In this document: in pieces, positions 34,944 to 47,542 of the stretch | How the letters are laid out: each line of letters starts with the position of its first letter | Numbering within the stretch: the stretch's first letter is position 1 | From: Cerrena zonata | Taxonomy: Eukaryota > Basidiomycota > Agaricomycetes > Polyporales > Cerrenaceae | Direction of reading: 5' to 3' | Length of the DNA stretch: 64,000 nucleotides | Assembly (NCBI GenBank): GCA_038087015.1 | Contig: JASBNA010000009.1 | Coordinates: forward strand, 744,001-808,000 | Notes under the pieces: model-generated | Seen by the model: the letters and a program-made list of their open reading frames with translations, nothing else | What the model was told of the DNA's origin: nothing | The model's database searches: none | Made by a program: the position numbers and the translations under genes

Positions 34944-37600
34944 ATGCCTCCATACCTTCGTTGGTGGATTAGAGCACCTCCATCATCATCACGCCCCAAC
35001 CTAAAGAGGAAACACGATTCTGACGACGAACCCAAGATGGCATATCATCACGCAAACACAGCTACCAAACAATTCCTTATGGCACCGTCGGCACCGTACC
35101 GGAAGGCGTCGCAGAGGTTGAGTGGGAGGGCAAAGGCTGACATAGATGAATTCTTGTCTTCGGACATTGAACGTGAGCTCGAGCTTTCCTTCGCCTCCAC
35201 CATGTCCATCACCTCCCCTGTCATGAGCCCTGTCTCGTCGGCACCCGAGGACGATCACCCCGACTATGTGCCCATGGATATATCCCCCGCGCCGGTGCGA
35301 TCGAACCAGTTCTTCGCCCAACAACCCAAGGAATCAGAAACGAAACTCAAGATTGGTCGTCCGAGAGCACTAACAAGTAGTTCTCGTCTATTTGGACGCG
35401 ACCGAAGCAACTCCGCTAGCAGCAGTCCTAACCCTTTGGCCTCTAACAAATCTACCAACTCTGGCACGTCCGGAGCGAGCAAGAAACTTCAACGCTCGGC
35501 ACTTCCTTTCGAATGGATGGCAACCACAGGTCCTTCTGCCGCTGATAGCAGTGAGAACATGTTCGCACCACCGGTCAGTTGACATCCTAATACAAATTAC
35601 TATTTCAATTCCAACTGTTTTGATTGCGACTGACCTGTTATCCCAATGTCAGCCTCAACATGATTATCCTTCGCCGGATGCCTCTGATGCAATGGACGTC
35701 GACACTTCCTACGTTCACGTTCCATCGACGTCGGCACCAGAGTCTCCTGCTCCAATCTCTGCGGCCCCGACGATCACCGCGTTCAATACCGAAACCAGGC
35801 TCGACCCTTCTTCGAGACCACTGTCCGCTGCACCTACTGTCGGCTTCAAGAACCCCTTCCTAGACTCTATGTTCTCCGACAACGTATCCCGAGGACATAC
35901 TTTTGAGGATGCTCCCAGTAGTTTCTCAATCGACGAAAGCCCTGTTCAGCCTTTCCAGAAGAAGAGACGTTCAGCTTCTCCTGAACGTGAAGACCTAGAC
36001 ATGAGCCATCACTTGGTTGAGGACCCTTCGTCTCCTGGTCTATTCGCCTCGCCTTCAGTCGACAAACTCAAGAGAATGTCTAGTGCTTCTCTACTCACCA
36101 ACATGTTGAAGAAGCCCTTGATGGGAGATCTTGCCTTGAATGCAAACAACAAGCGTCCTAGACGTCCTACAGTTAGCGCTATCGTCGCTCCTGCTGATGC
36201 TCCTCAAATTTATTCTGCTCATCCTGGACATGGCAAGGAGTTCCAAGAGAAGGCGGCTGTACCTCGACCTACTCTTCCTCCTGTTCGTCGAGCATTCTCT
36301 GCTATGCTCCCTCCTTCCATGATGGATCTCTCCCTTGAATCTGAGGACGGTTCATTCGATCCTGATATGAGTTCACCGGCTCAAGCATATGCTAAGCGTC
36401 AACAAGTTAAGGCCATTCGCAGGTGCGACGGTACTGACGACTTCCGTTCTTGGACGGGGGCTAGTGCACTTGTACAACGTGACGGGGATGTCAAGAAGGG
36501 TTTGAGGAGGAGCGAGGATCGTGCCGAACATTATACTCCGACTGAAAGGGAGACGCCCAGGAGCAAGTACCTTAACGCTAACGGACTCGGACTCGGTAAC
36601 TTTGGAGATAACGAGGCTCATGGCAAGATTTTACCTTGCCATCGTGTCAAGGAAGACGGCTTGATGCGTATCAGCGTCAAGACTGTAAGTTTGATCAGAT
36701 AGTCTTGACTCGGGAATAATCTTGCTGACCTCTATTATTGATATTATAGTTGGACGACCTGTTGGATGGTGCCTTCGATTCGCAAATTACATCATTCCAA
36801 GTTATCGACTGCCGATTCGACTATGAGTATAACGGCGGCCACGTCCCTGGTGCTATCAACATCAACACCCCCGCTGCTGTCGAGGAATTCTTACTCGGTT
36901 CTGACGTTTCCAAACCTAAACCTTCCACCAGCGGTGATCCGCAGAAGAAGAGTATTCTCATCTTCCATTGCGAATTCAGTGCCAAGAGGGCTCCTACATT
37001 GTACGTTCTTTTCGATCATATTGATTCTTTATCTTAAGTGACTTACCATTTGCCAATAGCGCCAAACACTTGCGTTCTAAGGATCGCGCTCTGAACAACC
37101 ATGTCTATCCCAAAGTTCATTATCCTGAAGTATACATTCTCGAGGGCGGTTATTGCCAATACTTCAAACTTTCCGGCAATCGCTGCGAACCCCGCGGATA
37201 CGTCCAGATGGACGATCCTCACTATGCTGCATCTCGCAAGGAGGACCTCGACCAATTCCGCAAAGCCAAATTTGGTCGCACAAGATCCTACGCTTATGGC
37301 GATGGCAAGATGAGCCTTGGTGCTCAACTCCAGCAACCCAAGAGGAATAGTGCTCCTACTGGTTCCACTACGTTGTTCGCTGCAGGCAACGTTGCACGAT
37401 CCCGTCGTACCAACAGCTTACTTCAAACATTAGAAGAAGACTCCATCACTCAACACAGTGAAGACGAAGACACCGATATCGGTGATAGCCCTTGCCCACC
37501 TCCTAACAAGGGTGTTGCATTCAAGGGTGGCAAGATCGGACGTGCCCCACTTACTAGGGCCGAGACATATGGACCATCTCGCTTCGGCATGGGATTCTAA
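34944..37600 (+). CDS. cdc25: Cdc25-type M-phase inducer phosphatase
   Basis: Dual-specificity phosphatase that removes inhibitory phosphate from Cdk1 to trigger mitosis (family knowledge). Four exons (34944-35573, 35653-36684, 36750-37000, 37060-37600) give 817 residues. The first ~600 are a disordered Ser/Pro-rich regulatory region with DAMDVDTSY-type strips and many SP/TP sites. The C-terminal rhodanese-fold catalytic domain begins near ISVKTLDDLLDGAFD. It holds IDCRFDYEYNGGHVPGAIN (the strand with the ED/FDYE acid) and the active loop HCEFSAKRAP (C-x5-R). It continues HVYPKVHYPEVYILEGGYC and CEPRGYVQMDDP. The start ATG (AACCATGCC) is the first in frame; upstream in-frame codons are non-ATG. 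The tail ends GPSRFGMGF. Confidence 0.95.
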
Positions 37601-39818
37601 GTCACTATTCATCCACCATCGCTTTCTCAACTCATGTTGTGACGTCATTTGCAAGATTTTGAAGATTGAAATGACCCTCTCGATGCTTTCGCGATTATGA
37701 ACCCTATGGCCCAATATACACCAACCCATCTATGCAAGTTTTCCTCATGTCTCTTCTAATGTGGCACGTTTTCGCTCTCGCTCTTCAAGACCAATCTTTC
37801 CTGTTTAGCGATGCTGTCGTTCGTTAGCCCAAGGGCTCTGTCTCTTTGTTCTGATGCCCCTTTACAAGCAAGAAAATCGTACTCGTCGTCATCTACACCT
37901 CGATCATACGCTATACATTCAATCTCAACCCACCTACCACCTATCGTCACCCACCTTCGCGCACAATCCCCCTGCACGCATACACATACATCGCATTACA
38001 GTCCAGTTGGGTCGACACGGCTTGTTCCGTGCTTTTTAGACTGCCTCTGGTTTCATTTTTTCTTTTATCTCAGCAATTTGTCTCATTATCTATGCATCAT
38101 ATGAACGCTCTCTCGCGGCCGACGTTCACAATCTCATCGTTCTCCATCTCTCGCTCTTCTCTTTTTTGTCTTTTTCTGTCCTTTCTCGTCCAGGCTTTCG
38201 CTGGATGGGGTTTCAATTGTTGATACTTCTTTCAATTAGTCTTGGCTATCCCCCCGTGTTCGGAGTTCTCGTGTTCCATCGTTTGTTGTTTTCTCTTCTC
38301 TTTCTCTTCTCGATGTTTTGTCGTTCTGACTTGTTTTCTTCTATTGAATTTTCATTATCTTCTTTATCTTGCCCCCGGCTCATCACCATTCCCGTTTCCT
38401 CGCTTTTCTTGGACCTCGTCAACTTTGTTTTTTAACAGCTCACACTCGTGTTTGTTTTGTCATGGACAGACTACACCCACATCCAACCATTTTGCATCCT
38501 ATCTTGACGGGTAGGCTCGCCTATCTACTTACAGGTCCTTGCAACAATATATAAATAATCAGTTTTTCTCTCTCTTTGGATCTCTCGCGTTGGTTGAGCG
38601 ATATGCAATTGTCCCAAACTTCACGGCATCTCGTCTATCTGTAACAGGTGACAGAATGATCATGATTGTCTCGTCCTGGGCTATCAAAGAAGTACGTACA
38701 CCCCTTCAGTCTAATTGTGGTCTAACGCTTCCAGTGAGCCATCAACACTGTGTCGCAATGCGGGCATCGCGTCCACCCACAATGCCCGACAAACGCCGTG
38801 GAGCTCAAATGCTCGATAACAAGTCCCTTCCTCGTTCTCGCTCGCAAATAACGCGAATTAACTTCTTGTACTGTAAGTTTTCGTTGCCCTCCCAGTCAAT
38901 GTACCGCTCAACATAGATGCACTGATACCAGGATGAACGCATCGCAAAACCCATTCGTCAGTAAACGACGTATGGCGACATCTTGACCGTTTTCAAATGT
39001 TTCTCACTCGGATGCACTCGGAGCGGTGTGACTCACCATGATGCAAATCATCGTGTGTGGTTACGAAGGAAGGTTGGTTTTGATCATCTCAGGGTGGGCC
39101 TCGGAAGGTTTTGGAAGAACCGACCATAGTCAGTGTTCTATCATGAAGGGATAATTAAAGTTCTGGTATGCATCGCCTCAAAAGATGAACCATCTCCGGC
39201 GGGAAAGACAAAGAAGTTGGACATTGGAAAATCGTGAGTTGGAGTTGAACATTATGAGAGGACAATATGACTTACAGGTAATAGGAGAATATTTCTATAT
39301 TAGGACCAATATCTCGATTGATTTCTGTCGGCGAAAGAAATGAAGTAAACTTCCTCTCACTGAAGACTTTCGAAAGATGATTGCTTCATTCAGGTTCCGG
39401 TTTCCTATCAAGCAGTGGCAACACTTGTTCGGTATCAATACTCTGAACTTAAAAGTTGTTTGTATAAGCAAATACTTGTTTTACCATTCAAGAACGCTGG
39501 CACATGTAGTGGTATGGCCAGAAGATATCCGCATTTCAATGTTGCAGGTCGTCTATCAACGTTCACACCAGCTTAGTTGTTACGAAAGACTGAACCTTTT
39601 TGCTTCTTTACCACACTAGGACGGTTTCTATGGAGTCCTCTTGTTTAACTCCTCCTAAGAATGATGATGGGCTCAAACGGAGATGCCTGAGCGGCCCAAA
39701 GTTACGAGCTATGTCCGAGTGATGTAGTTAGCGGATTGGCGCTACACGAAGTTATATACCACAATACAGGACATATGCACGCCTATATGATCCCCACTAG
39801 AGCGAAAAATCTCGTCTG
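37601..39818. other. Long spacer with pyrimidine-rich tract
   Basis: Cdc25 3' flank, then a very T/C-rich plus-strand section (about 38030-38470) that yields open frames by composition alone. From 38900 to 39818 I see no gene features. The right end holds the promoter of DUF6534 paralog D. Confidence 0.5.
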
Positions 39819-41813
39819 ATGGCTGTAGCTGGTATGGCCACTAACAGTCTAGAAACTCAAGCTGTTGATCTTCTGGGCGGGCTCGTCATTTGTTTCTGTT
39901 TCTCATATATGTAAGCTCTCGCGTTTTATCCAGCCTACTTTGACCTACACATTTACTTTGGCCTTTAGTTTTTACGGGATAACTCTGACCCAGACGTACA
40001 TCTGCATGCTTAGCAGCAAAGATGATCCCATGTGGATAAGGATATGGGTATCGATTCTGTGGCAAGTGGTCAAATTTGTTGTACACGTAGGACGAACACG
40101 CTGAAGAAACTATAGTTTTCTTGAGACCATTCACACTGCCTTTTCCATGCGCCTACTTTACTATCTAGTAGTTCTATCCTTCGGCAGTCTGGAAAAGCTC
40201 GGACGCATCGACTGGTGTGTATTACTAGACTATCTCAGCTTGGATAGATCTATTAACCTCTGGGCTATCTAGGAGCTTCGCGGTCAGCGCCATACTATTT
40301 CCGCGTGATAGAGTGACTGACATACTCTTAATAGGCATGTGTCTTTACCGAGGTTCGTGTTGACACCCTATCCATCTTGGTCCTCTGCCTGACAGGTTAA
40401 TAGAACGTGATTGTCGCTATGGTTGACATGTGAGTATAGAAGAGTATCAAGTACCCCGTTCTCAACCTTCTTGTTAGATTTTTTATCCGACGTCTCTGGA
40501 TATGTGAGTCAAGATCGACATGCGCCGTATGCTGATTTGGTTTAACTGACATCTATTGGAAGTGAGCAACCACTCTTACCTCCTGACCGTTGGAACCGTA
40601 AGTTTTTTCCTTGATCTCCAAGTATTCCACTCACTTTGGAGTTCAGTCCATTTTGCTCGCAGGGCGTATCGGTAAGACAGATTGCTTATGATTATGCTAC
40701 CTTTCTAATCAACGGCTACACAGGTTGTCACACTGGTATGCAAATACCTATCATCGTTAAATGGGCACTAAGCATTTGTCGCTTCTGCTAGCTGCCAGTG
40801 GTCTAGCGTGAGTGGTTGTTTTACCTTCTCCTGGATCATAGGTTTATAAAAGCAACGGCAGGCTATCAATAGGTGTCTGGGAAGATCTTAGGGCCAGTCG
40901 TGTTTCCTATGTTCGTATCTTTTTATTGATTTGGAATGCTTCGATCTGACATCGTATCACAAGATTTCTGTGGAAGTGGCAAATGGCTTGGCTGCCGCTG
41001 TAGACGCAATCATTGCTCTGAGCTTAATTTACTTCCTACATCGCCGGCGTTCTGGTCAAGACAGGTATGTGGCAGGTTAGAACTTGAACTTGAACCTTGT
41101 TTGATGTACTGGTTATAGAACTGACGGTATCGTTCGATGGCTCATGGGCTATACAATCAATTCTGGAGCTGCGATAATGTGGGCAGACGAAACCTTGTTG
41201 TACCATTCCTTCTATCACAACTTACCGTTGTTTAATCTAGGGTCGTATCCTTGACAATCGCGATCACGGTATATATCGTCACTGAACCCAATATCCACAC
41301 ATACACTAACACAAGCACATATAGTACGCCAAAGTCACGGAAAGTCTCCTATCCATCGGGTTAGTCATTGCTATCAGTAAAAGTACGTTACAACCTTCCT
41401 CTGACTCAATGTATTGCCTCTGGCTAACCTTTAATATAGTTTATGTGAATTCTTTGCTTGGATCGTAAGTTGTCTACACAAAATCTTTCAACAAACATCG
41501 TCTAAAACTCTATAAGACTAAACGCGAGGCGACTTTTCCGCGAGATAAACACAAACCCTACAGCTCCCACAAGCAAGTCCAGTCATATTGAGCTTTCTGC
41601 ACTTCGGAATGCAACAGTTCAGGTAGTGCTATATTTCGTCATATGACGTGTTTAACGCTGACTATGATCTTCCAGCCACGTCCCATCCAGATATACCGAG
41701 ATAAAACACAGATCACAGATGCTGCAGGTTCACGTTCCCTTGACATACACGTCAACACGTTTGAAGATGATAACGATTATTTGTCCCATCGAAAGCACCA
41801 ACTTCCGAAATGA
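39819..41813 (+). CDS. DUF6534-type multi-pass membrane protein (paralog D)
   Basis: Starts MAVAGMATNSLETQAVDL with LLGGLVICFCFSY; an alternative start is the second Met at 39834. After an intron comes FYGITLTQTYICMLSSKDDP, then ETIHTAFSMRLLYYLVVLS. The conserved micro-exons are 40273-40282 (10 nt), 40335-40352 (18 nt, ACVFTE) and 40404-40429 (26 nt, NVIVAMVD). Then AAAVDAIIALSLIYFLHRR, RTDGIVRWLMGYTINSGAA and VNSLLGSLNARRLFRE, the most complete family pattern of the four. The tail reads RPIQIYRDKTQITD and FEDDNDYLSHRKHQLPK with the stop at 41811-41813. It matches paralog B most closely. Confidence 0.88.
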
Positions 41814-42864
41814 TTGTCTTGAATTATCCATTGGTTATTTATCGTGCTGACCGTGTAGATTATGGTAGCATGGAGATAGCTGGCTTTATCGTGTCATTCT
41901 ACATTTAAATCAAAGCTCTGACTCTTCAAATAGGATCATGTTACTTTCGTGTCGTAAATATTCAACTCGGACTCTAAGTACTACTTCTATTCTACTTATG
42001 TGTGTTAGTTACGATGCTACATCACCCCCGCAGGTAATTTCTCACCACGAAATGAGGTATATCAATGTTTATTTCAAAAATTCAGGATGAAACATTCATT
42101 GTTCGACAGATAATATCCTTACCTGGGCCTCAGGCAGGCTACAGGTTGATTGATCAGTAGTAGTATGGCTTGAAAATAAAGCTATCAAGTTTATCTTAGG
42201 ACGTATTTTTTATGTTAAAGGTAGTCGTGTCCTGACATACCTTAGGGCCTAGCTGAAGTCCGAACAGGTCTGAACAGCTTAGCCTTAAATGTTGAACGTT
42301 TGATCTTCAGGAACGGTGGCCCGTGGGAACGTTCCATATGTGATCGTACTTAGCGCTCAGTATGGAATAAAATTCTGACGATGTGGTAAATGTCATGCAA
42401 TACAGTGCCTAGAGGTACATCCCGTCATAAGATAAGCCTTGCACTGATCAGCTTCATGGTGGCATGAGAACGCAGCAGTCAATTGACAAGTCAGTATGTA
42501 AACAGGAACTAAACACATGTGGAGCCAAGGAAACCGCACTGGAGCTTACTGAGCCTTATCAGGGATATCGGATTTCCGGAAAGATACTCCTGGAAAACGT
42601 GATATCGCGCGAGATGTTTTTCCCCCGAGGTACGGTAGCCTTCATTTGCTCGGAATCGTCTCTACGGTAACGCAATGTGCTCATGGTTTGGCAGAGTTTG
42701 AACGGACAAGACGGTACGGGTTTAGTACGGTTTGGTACGGAAAGAAGGAAAGGGACCACTGCAAACATTTTTTTGCATCCGCACCCGCGATAACTCCTTC
42801 GCTCTTTAGTAGTCGTGAAAAATCCATCTTTCCAACTTCTCCCCGTGTATGATGCCGCAGAAGC
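41814..42864. other. Intergenic
   Basis: No gene supported. The last 170 bp hold repeated TACGG-type short motifs (about 42710-42745) just before the methyltransferase start. Confidence 0.45.
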
Positions 42865-45060
42865 ATGATGCTATGGGGCTTAGAGCAACCACCATATCCG
42901 TTCCGGGAGTCCCCTATGCTACAATTCGACATACCTCGCAAACCGTTCAATAGGAAGAAAATCGCTCGGAAGCAAGAACCAGAATCACCATTTCGATATC
43001 AGCATGGATCTAAATTACACAATTACAGTGTAGAAGATGTTCCATACCCACTTTCGTACGACAGGGAGACTCTAGATCTGTGAGTCTTTCACGCGACGCT
43101 TAGGTGCTGCATGTTCAACGTCAGCTTGATAGATCGGTCATCGATCACGCTCTTATACAGAAAGTGAAGAATGGGGAGTTGACAATGCGAAAGTTGAAGG
43201 GAAATGTACCGTCTCGATGTCTCGATGTCGGAACTGCTGTAGGCATCTTCGTGCGTGGTACGGAATGGAACAAACTAACGACTAGGTCAGCTGGGCGATT
43301 GGGTTTTAGGTTGTGCGGTCAAATGGACCGAGTGTACATTCGTGAGCTAGTTTCTCTTTGTCCGTGGATCCTCGTGCTGATGATAATGTAGGTCGGGTTC
43401 GATTTGGCAGATATTCAAATCCCACTGAAATATGCAGACCCCTCGATCGCTGGTCGTGTGCAGTGGGTTCATGGCAATTTGTATGTCACTTTGCGTTATC
43501 GTTATGACATTGAACGATTAAACTTAAGCCTCGGTCTAGCTTGAAATATCCTTGGCCGTTCGCAGATGACGAATTTGATTATATACATGTCGAAGGTGTC
43601 GGTTTTGGTATACCTGAAACCAAGGTAGATACCTCAAACTACGTTATCGGCCTCTTGCTAACCCGGTCTCTCGTATAGTGGCAGGGCTTCCTAGATGTAC
43701 GTATCTCTTGATCATTATTAATGCAAGATAGCTCATCGTACGTGCAGGAAATCCACCGAGTGCTCAAGCCGGGTGGAACGGTAGAAATTCTTCAAGAAGG
43801 TATTCATGTTTTCTGCCTCTATCCTACACGTATGATTGAGAAAGGGACATCCAGATGCCGTGTTTCCCGTCCTCCCCAAGTGGTTCACAAGGCCTCTTCA
43901 TGCTGATAAATCATCTCCCATGCCACCGCCCACAAATGGGTCGAGTTCACCTACAACACCAACATTCCCTCTTCCCGACGATCACCCTCACGACTACACC
44001 TTACTAGAACATCTTTATTATTCCGTATTTGAATCACGTTTCATTAATCCCAAACCCACCTGTAAGTGTCCGCCTTCTGTAGCAGCGTCTCTTCTAATTC
44101 TCAGTCCAGCTATCCTACCTGTATACTTTTTTGCGACGTTCAAACATGTCGTATCGCCTCCGTTGTTGTACTTCCCTGTTCCACCTATGGCGCCCCTAAC
44201 ACCACTCGCAGGAGAACCACCCATCTGCATCTCGTCTTGTACAATCACATCCGACCCTTCTGATCCTACCCGGTTCTTCCTTCCGGTACCGTGCAGCCCA
44301 CCTGTGGAAGATACGCACTCTATGGACTCATCCACGTTGGCATCATACTTTTCGATCACATCTGACAAATTTTCACCTTCTTCTGAAACCCCGTCTTCAT
44401 CTCGGACGTCCCTATCCAGTGTCACACCCACAATCTTGCAGAGGATACCCTCCGGTATCAGCATACATAACGATGTCCCTTCCACGTCAAAAACACCTAT
44501 GCCGCCCTCTACTTATCTATTCTCCCATATGGCCGGATCGAATGTTCTCGGAGGTGAAGCCACAGTCACAGAACTATTCCCAGCTCGCGAGTTTACCATG
44601 CTAGAAGACAAGTCGCTCTATATGCAACTTTACAGAGCGGCAGGCACTGTGTACGGTGTGAAGGAGGCGATGTGGGATGAGCTGAAGAAGATACTTGTCA
44701 GAGGAGATCCATTCCTGCAGCTATATGGCTGGGAAGATGACGACTATCGTTATGAACACCTTAGTCGAATGCGTTTTGACACAATGTTTCAGCGTTACAG
44801 AGAGTGAGTTGCCGTGTTTGAGCTGTCTATGTGCTTTCAATTGACGTTGCTTTTCAGGGATATGCATGTCAGAATTTCGTTGTGGCACTCTGTCGCAAAG
44901 GCAGGCTGGGTGCTGCCTCGAAAAGATCGTCCTCACTCCGCGCGAACTTGCAGAGGAGCAGGAGTTACGTAGGTTGGTGCTAGAATGGAGGAAATTAGCC
45001 AAGGCACAGGACTTTGACATTCCATCTCGGGTTGTTCGTCTTCTCATTGGTGTCAAGTGA
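42865..45060 (+). CDS. SAM-dependent methyltransferase (basidiomycete type)
   Basis: Class I methyltransferase with unknown substrate. Exon 1 reads MMLWGLEQPPYPFRESPML and has YPLSYDRETLDL, spliced to SVIDHALIQKVKNGE. Motif I is RCLDVGTA, spliced to LGDWVLGCAVKW, a departure from the usual DxGxGxG. It is followed by TFVGFDLADIQIPL (the acidic loop), VQWVHGNFLKYPWPFADDEFD (motif II-like region) and EIHRVLKPGGTVEILQED (motif III). Residues after that form a long Ser/Pro/Thr-rich insert (about 43920-44510), then FPAREFTMLEDKSLYMQLY. After the last intron (44806-44857) the spliced frame reads DMHVRISLWHSVAK but meets a stop. A +1 frame instead reads LTPRELAEEQELRRLVLE and ends LIGVK at 45060. So either a small intron was missed or the 3' end is frameshifted. 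Confidence 0.8.
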
Positions 45061-45747
45061 TAGTGTTCCATTATACCCCGTTTCGGTTTCACAACATACT
45101 TCTAATAGCTATGATCACATTCTACATGACACTTTCTCTTCCATATTTTTATCCATACACGTTTATGTCCAACAACTCTCTTGCTACGCTTACTATGTGG
45201 ATAATACTAAATTCAGATTGTTCAATAACATGTTCCGTGACTTGCAATCAATTCGTGTCACTGTCACATTGGCGCCTTTATGGTGGGTATAAAGGTTTGT
45301 AAAATTTCCTTCTCTTCTGCCCCTCCGTTGTTTCCCTCTTTTCGCCCACCATGTTTGCTTGATTCAAATCTCAGGAGTGTGCTCTCAATGTACACTTTAC
45401 CCATACTGGTGAGTATCTTACAAGTTTTATAGTTAGTGATGAACCTTTGCTGTGCACCAGTCGGATATTTGCTGACGACAAACACCCTGATCCTCTATTT
45501 ACGCTTGAGGATCCTGACTCTCCATTATCTTGTTATCAATGTTTAATAGAGCCAATACTGATTGTATGTTCCTTCTAGACAACATCTCGTCGAGCGGACT
45601 TCTGTTGTTGGGTGTTGTATAAGACATTGGATGTTTAGTTTCTTGTAGACGTCGCTGGTGCTATCCCCGTATTAAACCGTATGTACTTGAATACATTTTG
45701 AGTTTGAACTACTCTTTTCTGTTATAACTTGTGTTGGTCAAACATTT

Positions 45748-46505
45748 GTGGTTCTTGGATACCTGATTTGTTCTGCGTTCTTCGACATCGAATGTCCTAA
45801 AATGGTAGTTGGTCATAATCAAACCGTGCCAGCCTCAACCTGTCAAGTCACTTGTCAGGAGCATACATCATGCACTATCATCACTACCTTCTTGAGACCA
45901 TCCATCCAACTTGGCTCGTCTTTGCGTTTCGGTGATTCTTTCCAACGGTCCTCCCCCACATTCCTTAGCGTTACTGAAATGGGTTTATCTGGACTTACGC
46001 CCGGTATGCATAACCCTACTCAAAACAGATTTTACGCTCATTCTGCATAGTGGGCCTCACCTTCGTTATTATCGTTTTTCTCATGATGGTGGCTGGCCTT
46101 GGTGTTGCCGTTTGGTACTCCTGTCTTCTGCCCCTTCGACTCCGTCGTCGTCAACAATCCTCCGAACCACCAGCCCATCAGAGAGATGTGGAGAAATACG
46201 ATTCAACCATGCTGCCTTCGCTCCTACGCGACCCCGGTTCACCGGACACTCTTAACAATGAGAAGGCATTCTCTCCTGATATTGGTCACGAGGCACTCAC
46301 ACCGCACCTTTCGCCGACTACTGGATCTGATCTAAACAAGCTTGATGGAGCAAGCACACCCACCCTCGCGTTACTTTTCAAGCAAGGAAAAGAGGCTGAC
46401 TTAACCCCAGACCTGGCTATACCTGAACCGGCTCATAGCTTTGAACGAAGGATCCGATTCTCTACTCCTCCAGATGGACATGAGGCTGTTTGGTGGTTCT
46501 ACTAA
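45748..46505 (+). CDS. Single-pass membrane protein, 3' part of gene
   Basis: Two exons are well supported. The first (about 45748-46001) encodes a Cys-containing outer segment (ASTCQVTCQEHTSCTIITTF). It joins across a 47-nt intron (GTATGC...CATAG) to VGLTFVIIVFLMMVAGLGV, one clear membrane helix. A basic stop-transfer (RLRRRQQ) and a cytoplasmic tail of about 110 residues follow, ending DGHEAVWWFY. The 5' exons lie upstream, perhaps from about 45240, where fragments such as ECALNVHFTHT and DDKHPDPLFTLEDPDSPL are visible. I could not settle their frame, so the true start is unknown. Topology suggests a type I surface protein; no function recognised. Confidence 0.55.
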
Positions 46506-46775
46506 CGTTTTGTACTCGCAACTGTCTTTACTGTTCATTTCTCTTTTCTTCAATGTTCACGAATTTTTGTGGACTGTCATTATCATGTTTAAACCGTGGG
46601 AGAGTGAGTGAAAGTGTGGGAAGGATCGCGATACTGCATGCCACAAGTTGGTCAACGGCAAGAACATCCGGGTCCGAGTCCGACCCCAAGTCATTCACTA
46701 ACTTCAACTTAGACGTAGTCTCCCTTAGACAGACTCAAGCAAGCTGAGAGTTGCCTATAACCTATACGTAGGGAT

Positions 46776-47537
46776 ATGCAGAACATTCGTATCGCTCTTA
46801 TTGGTAAACGGATCAGCATCACTTGGGTATATGGCGTACTAAACGGACGTCTGATAGGTGGCGTCGGTAGTGGTAAATGCTCGTTGAAGCAAGCTTTGGT
46901 GAATATACTTTCTTTCCAAAGACCTAGTTCAACAATCATATCTTATGTTTAGGAACGCGATAGCTTTGTCCGAAGGGAAGATCATGGAAAGTTTTCTTTC
47001 CAAGCAAACGTCTTTTCAACAGCTCCCGCCAACCTTTCTCTCGATTACGACATGACGTTGGTTCTATTCGGTTTAATGGAGCAATATTCTCCAGACTTGC
47101 GACAGAACTTGGAGGCGGCAGTTGACCTGGCATCCGAATTACAGACAATGTACAAGATAAACGAACGAGTATCGCTTGTTGCTACTAAATACGATCTTGT
47201 TCCTCGCCAATGGTCTGGTGTTGATCTTTACTTGGCCCGCGAGGAGAACCAGCTAGTATATCCCGATGACATCTCACTGCACAAAGTCAGCTCTATTACA
47301 AGAGAAGGCATAGATGATCTACGAGACCACATTGGTACGTAAACAACAACTAGCATTGTTTATAATGTATTTATCCTTCCAGCGAACGTTGTCTTCCCGA
47401 TCCCCCCGGTTCCCGGACGAATGCCGGGAATCTCAAAATATATACTTACTCAATTACTTGATACTGCGGCATACATATTCTCCCTTCCTATACCTTCAAA
47501 TGTAAACCAAGACGTTAGTCCATCATCATTTTCATAG
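46776..47537 (+). CDS. Small P-loop GTPase-like protein
   Basis: Four exons (46776-46803, 46858-46898, 46953-47334, 47383-47537) give 201 residues. MQNIRIALIG joins GVGSGKCSLKQAL, a Walker A/G1 loop (GxxxxGK) with Cys where Ser or Thr normally coordinates magnesium. A strand DYDMTLVLFGLME could stand for the switch II region but lacks DxxG. ATKYDLVPRQW resembles the NKxD base-recognition motif (TKYD). KVSSITREGIDDL fits the SAK-like G5 region. Thus the fold is recognisable but several nucleotide-binding positions are altered, so it may be a weak GTPase or pseudo-GTPase. The stop is only 5 bp from the next ATG. Confidence 0.65.
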
Positions 47538-47542
47538 GTTTT

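Noticed and set aside
38029..38514. Phe/Leu/Ser-rich frames that look like membrane proteins
   Set aside because: The stretch is T/C-rich, and all three plus frames give similar hydrophobic translations, a composition artefact.
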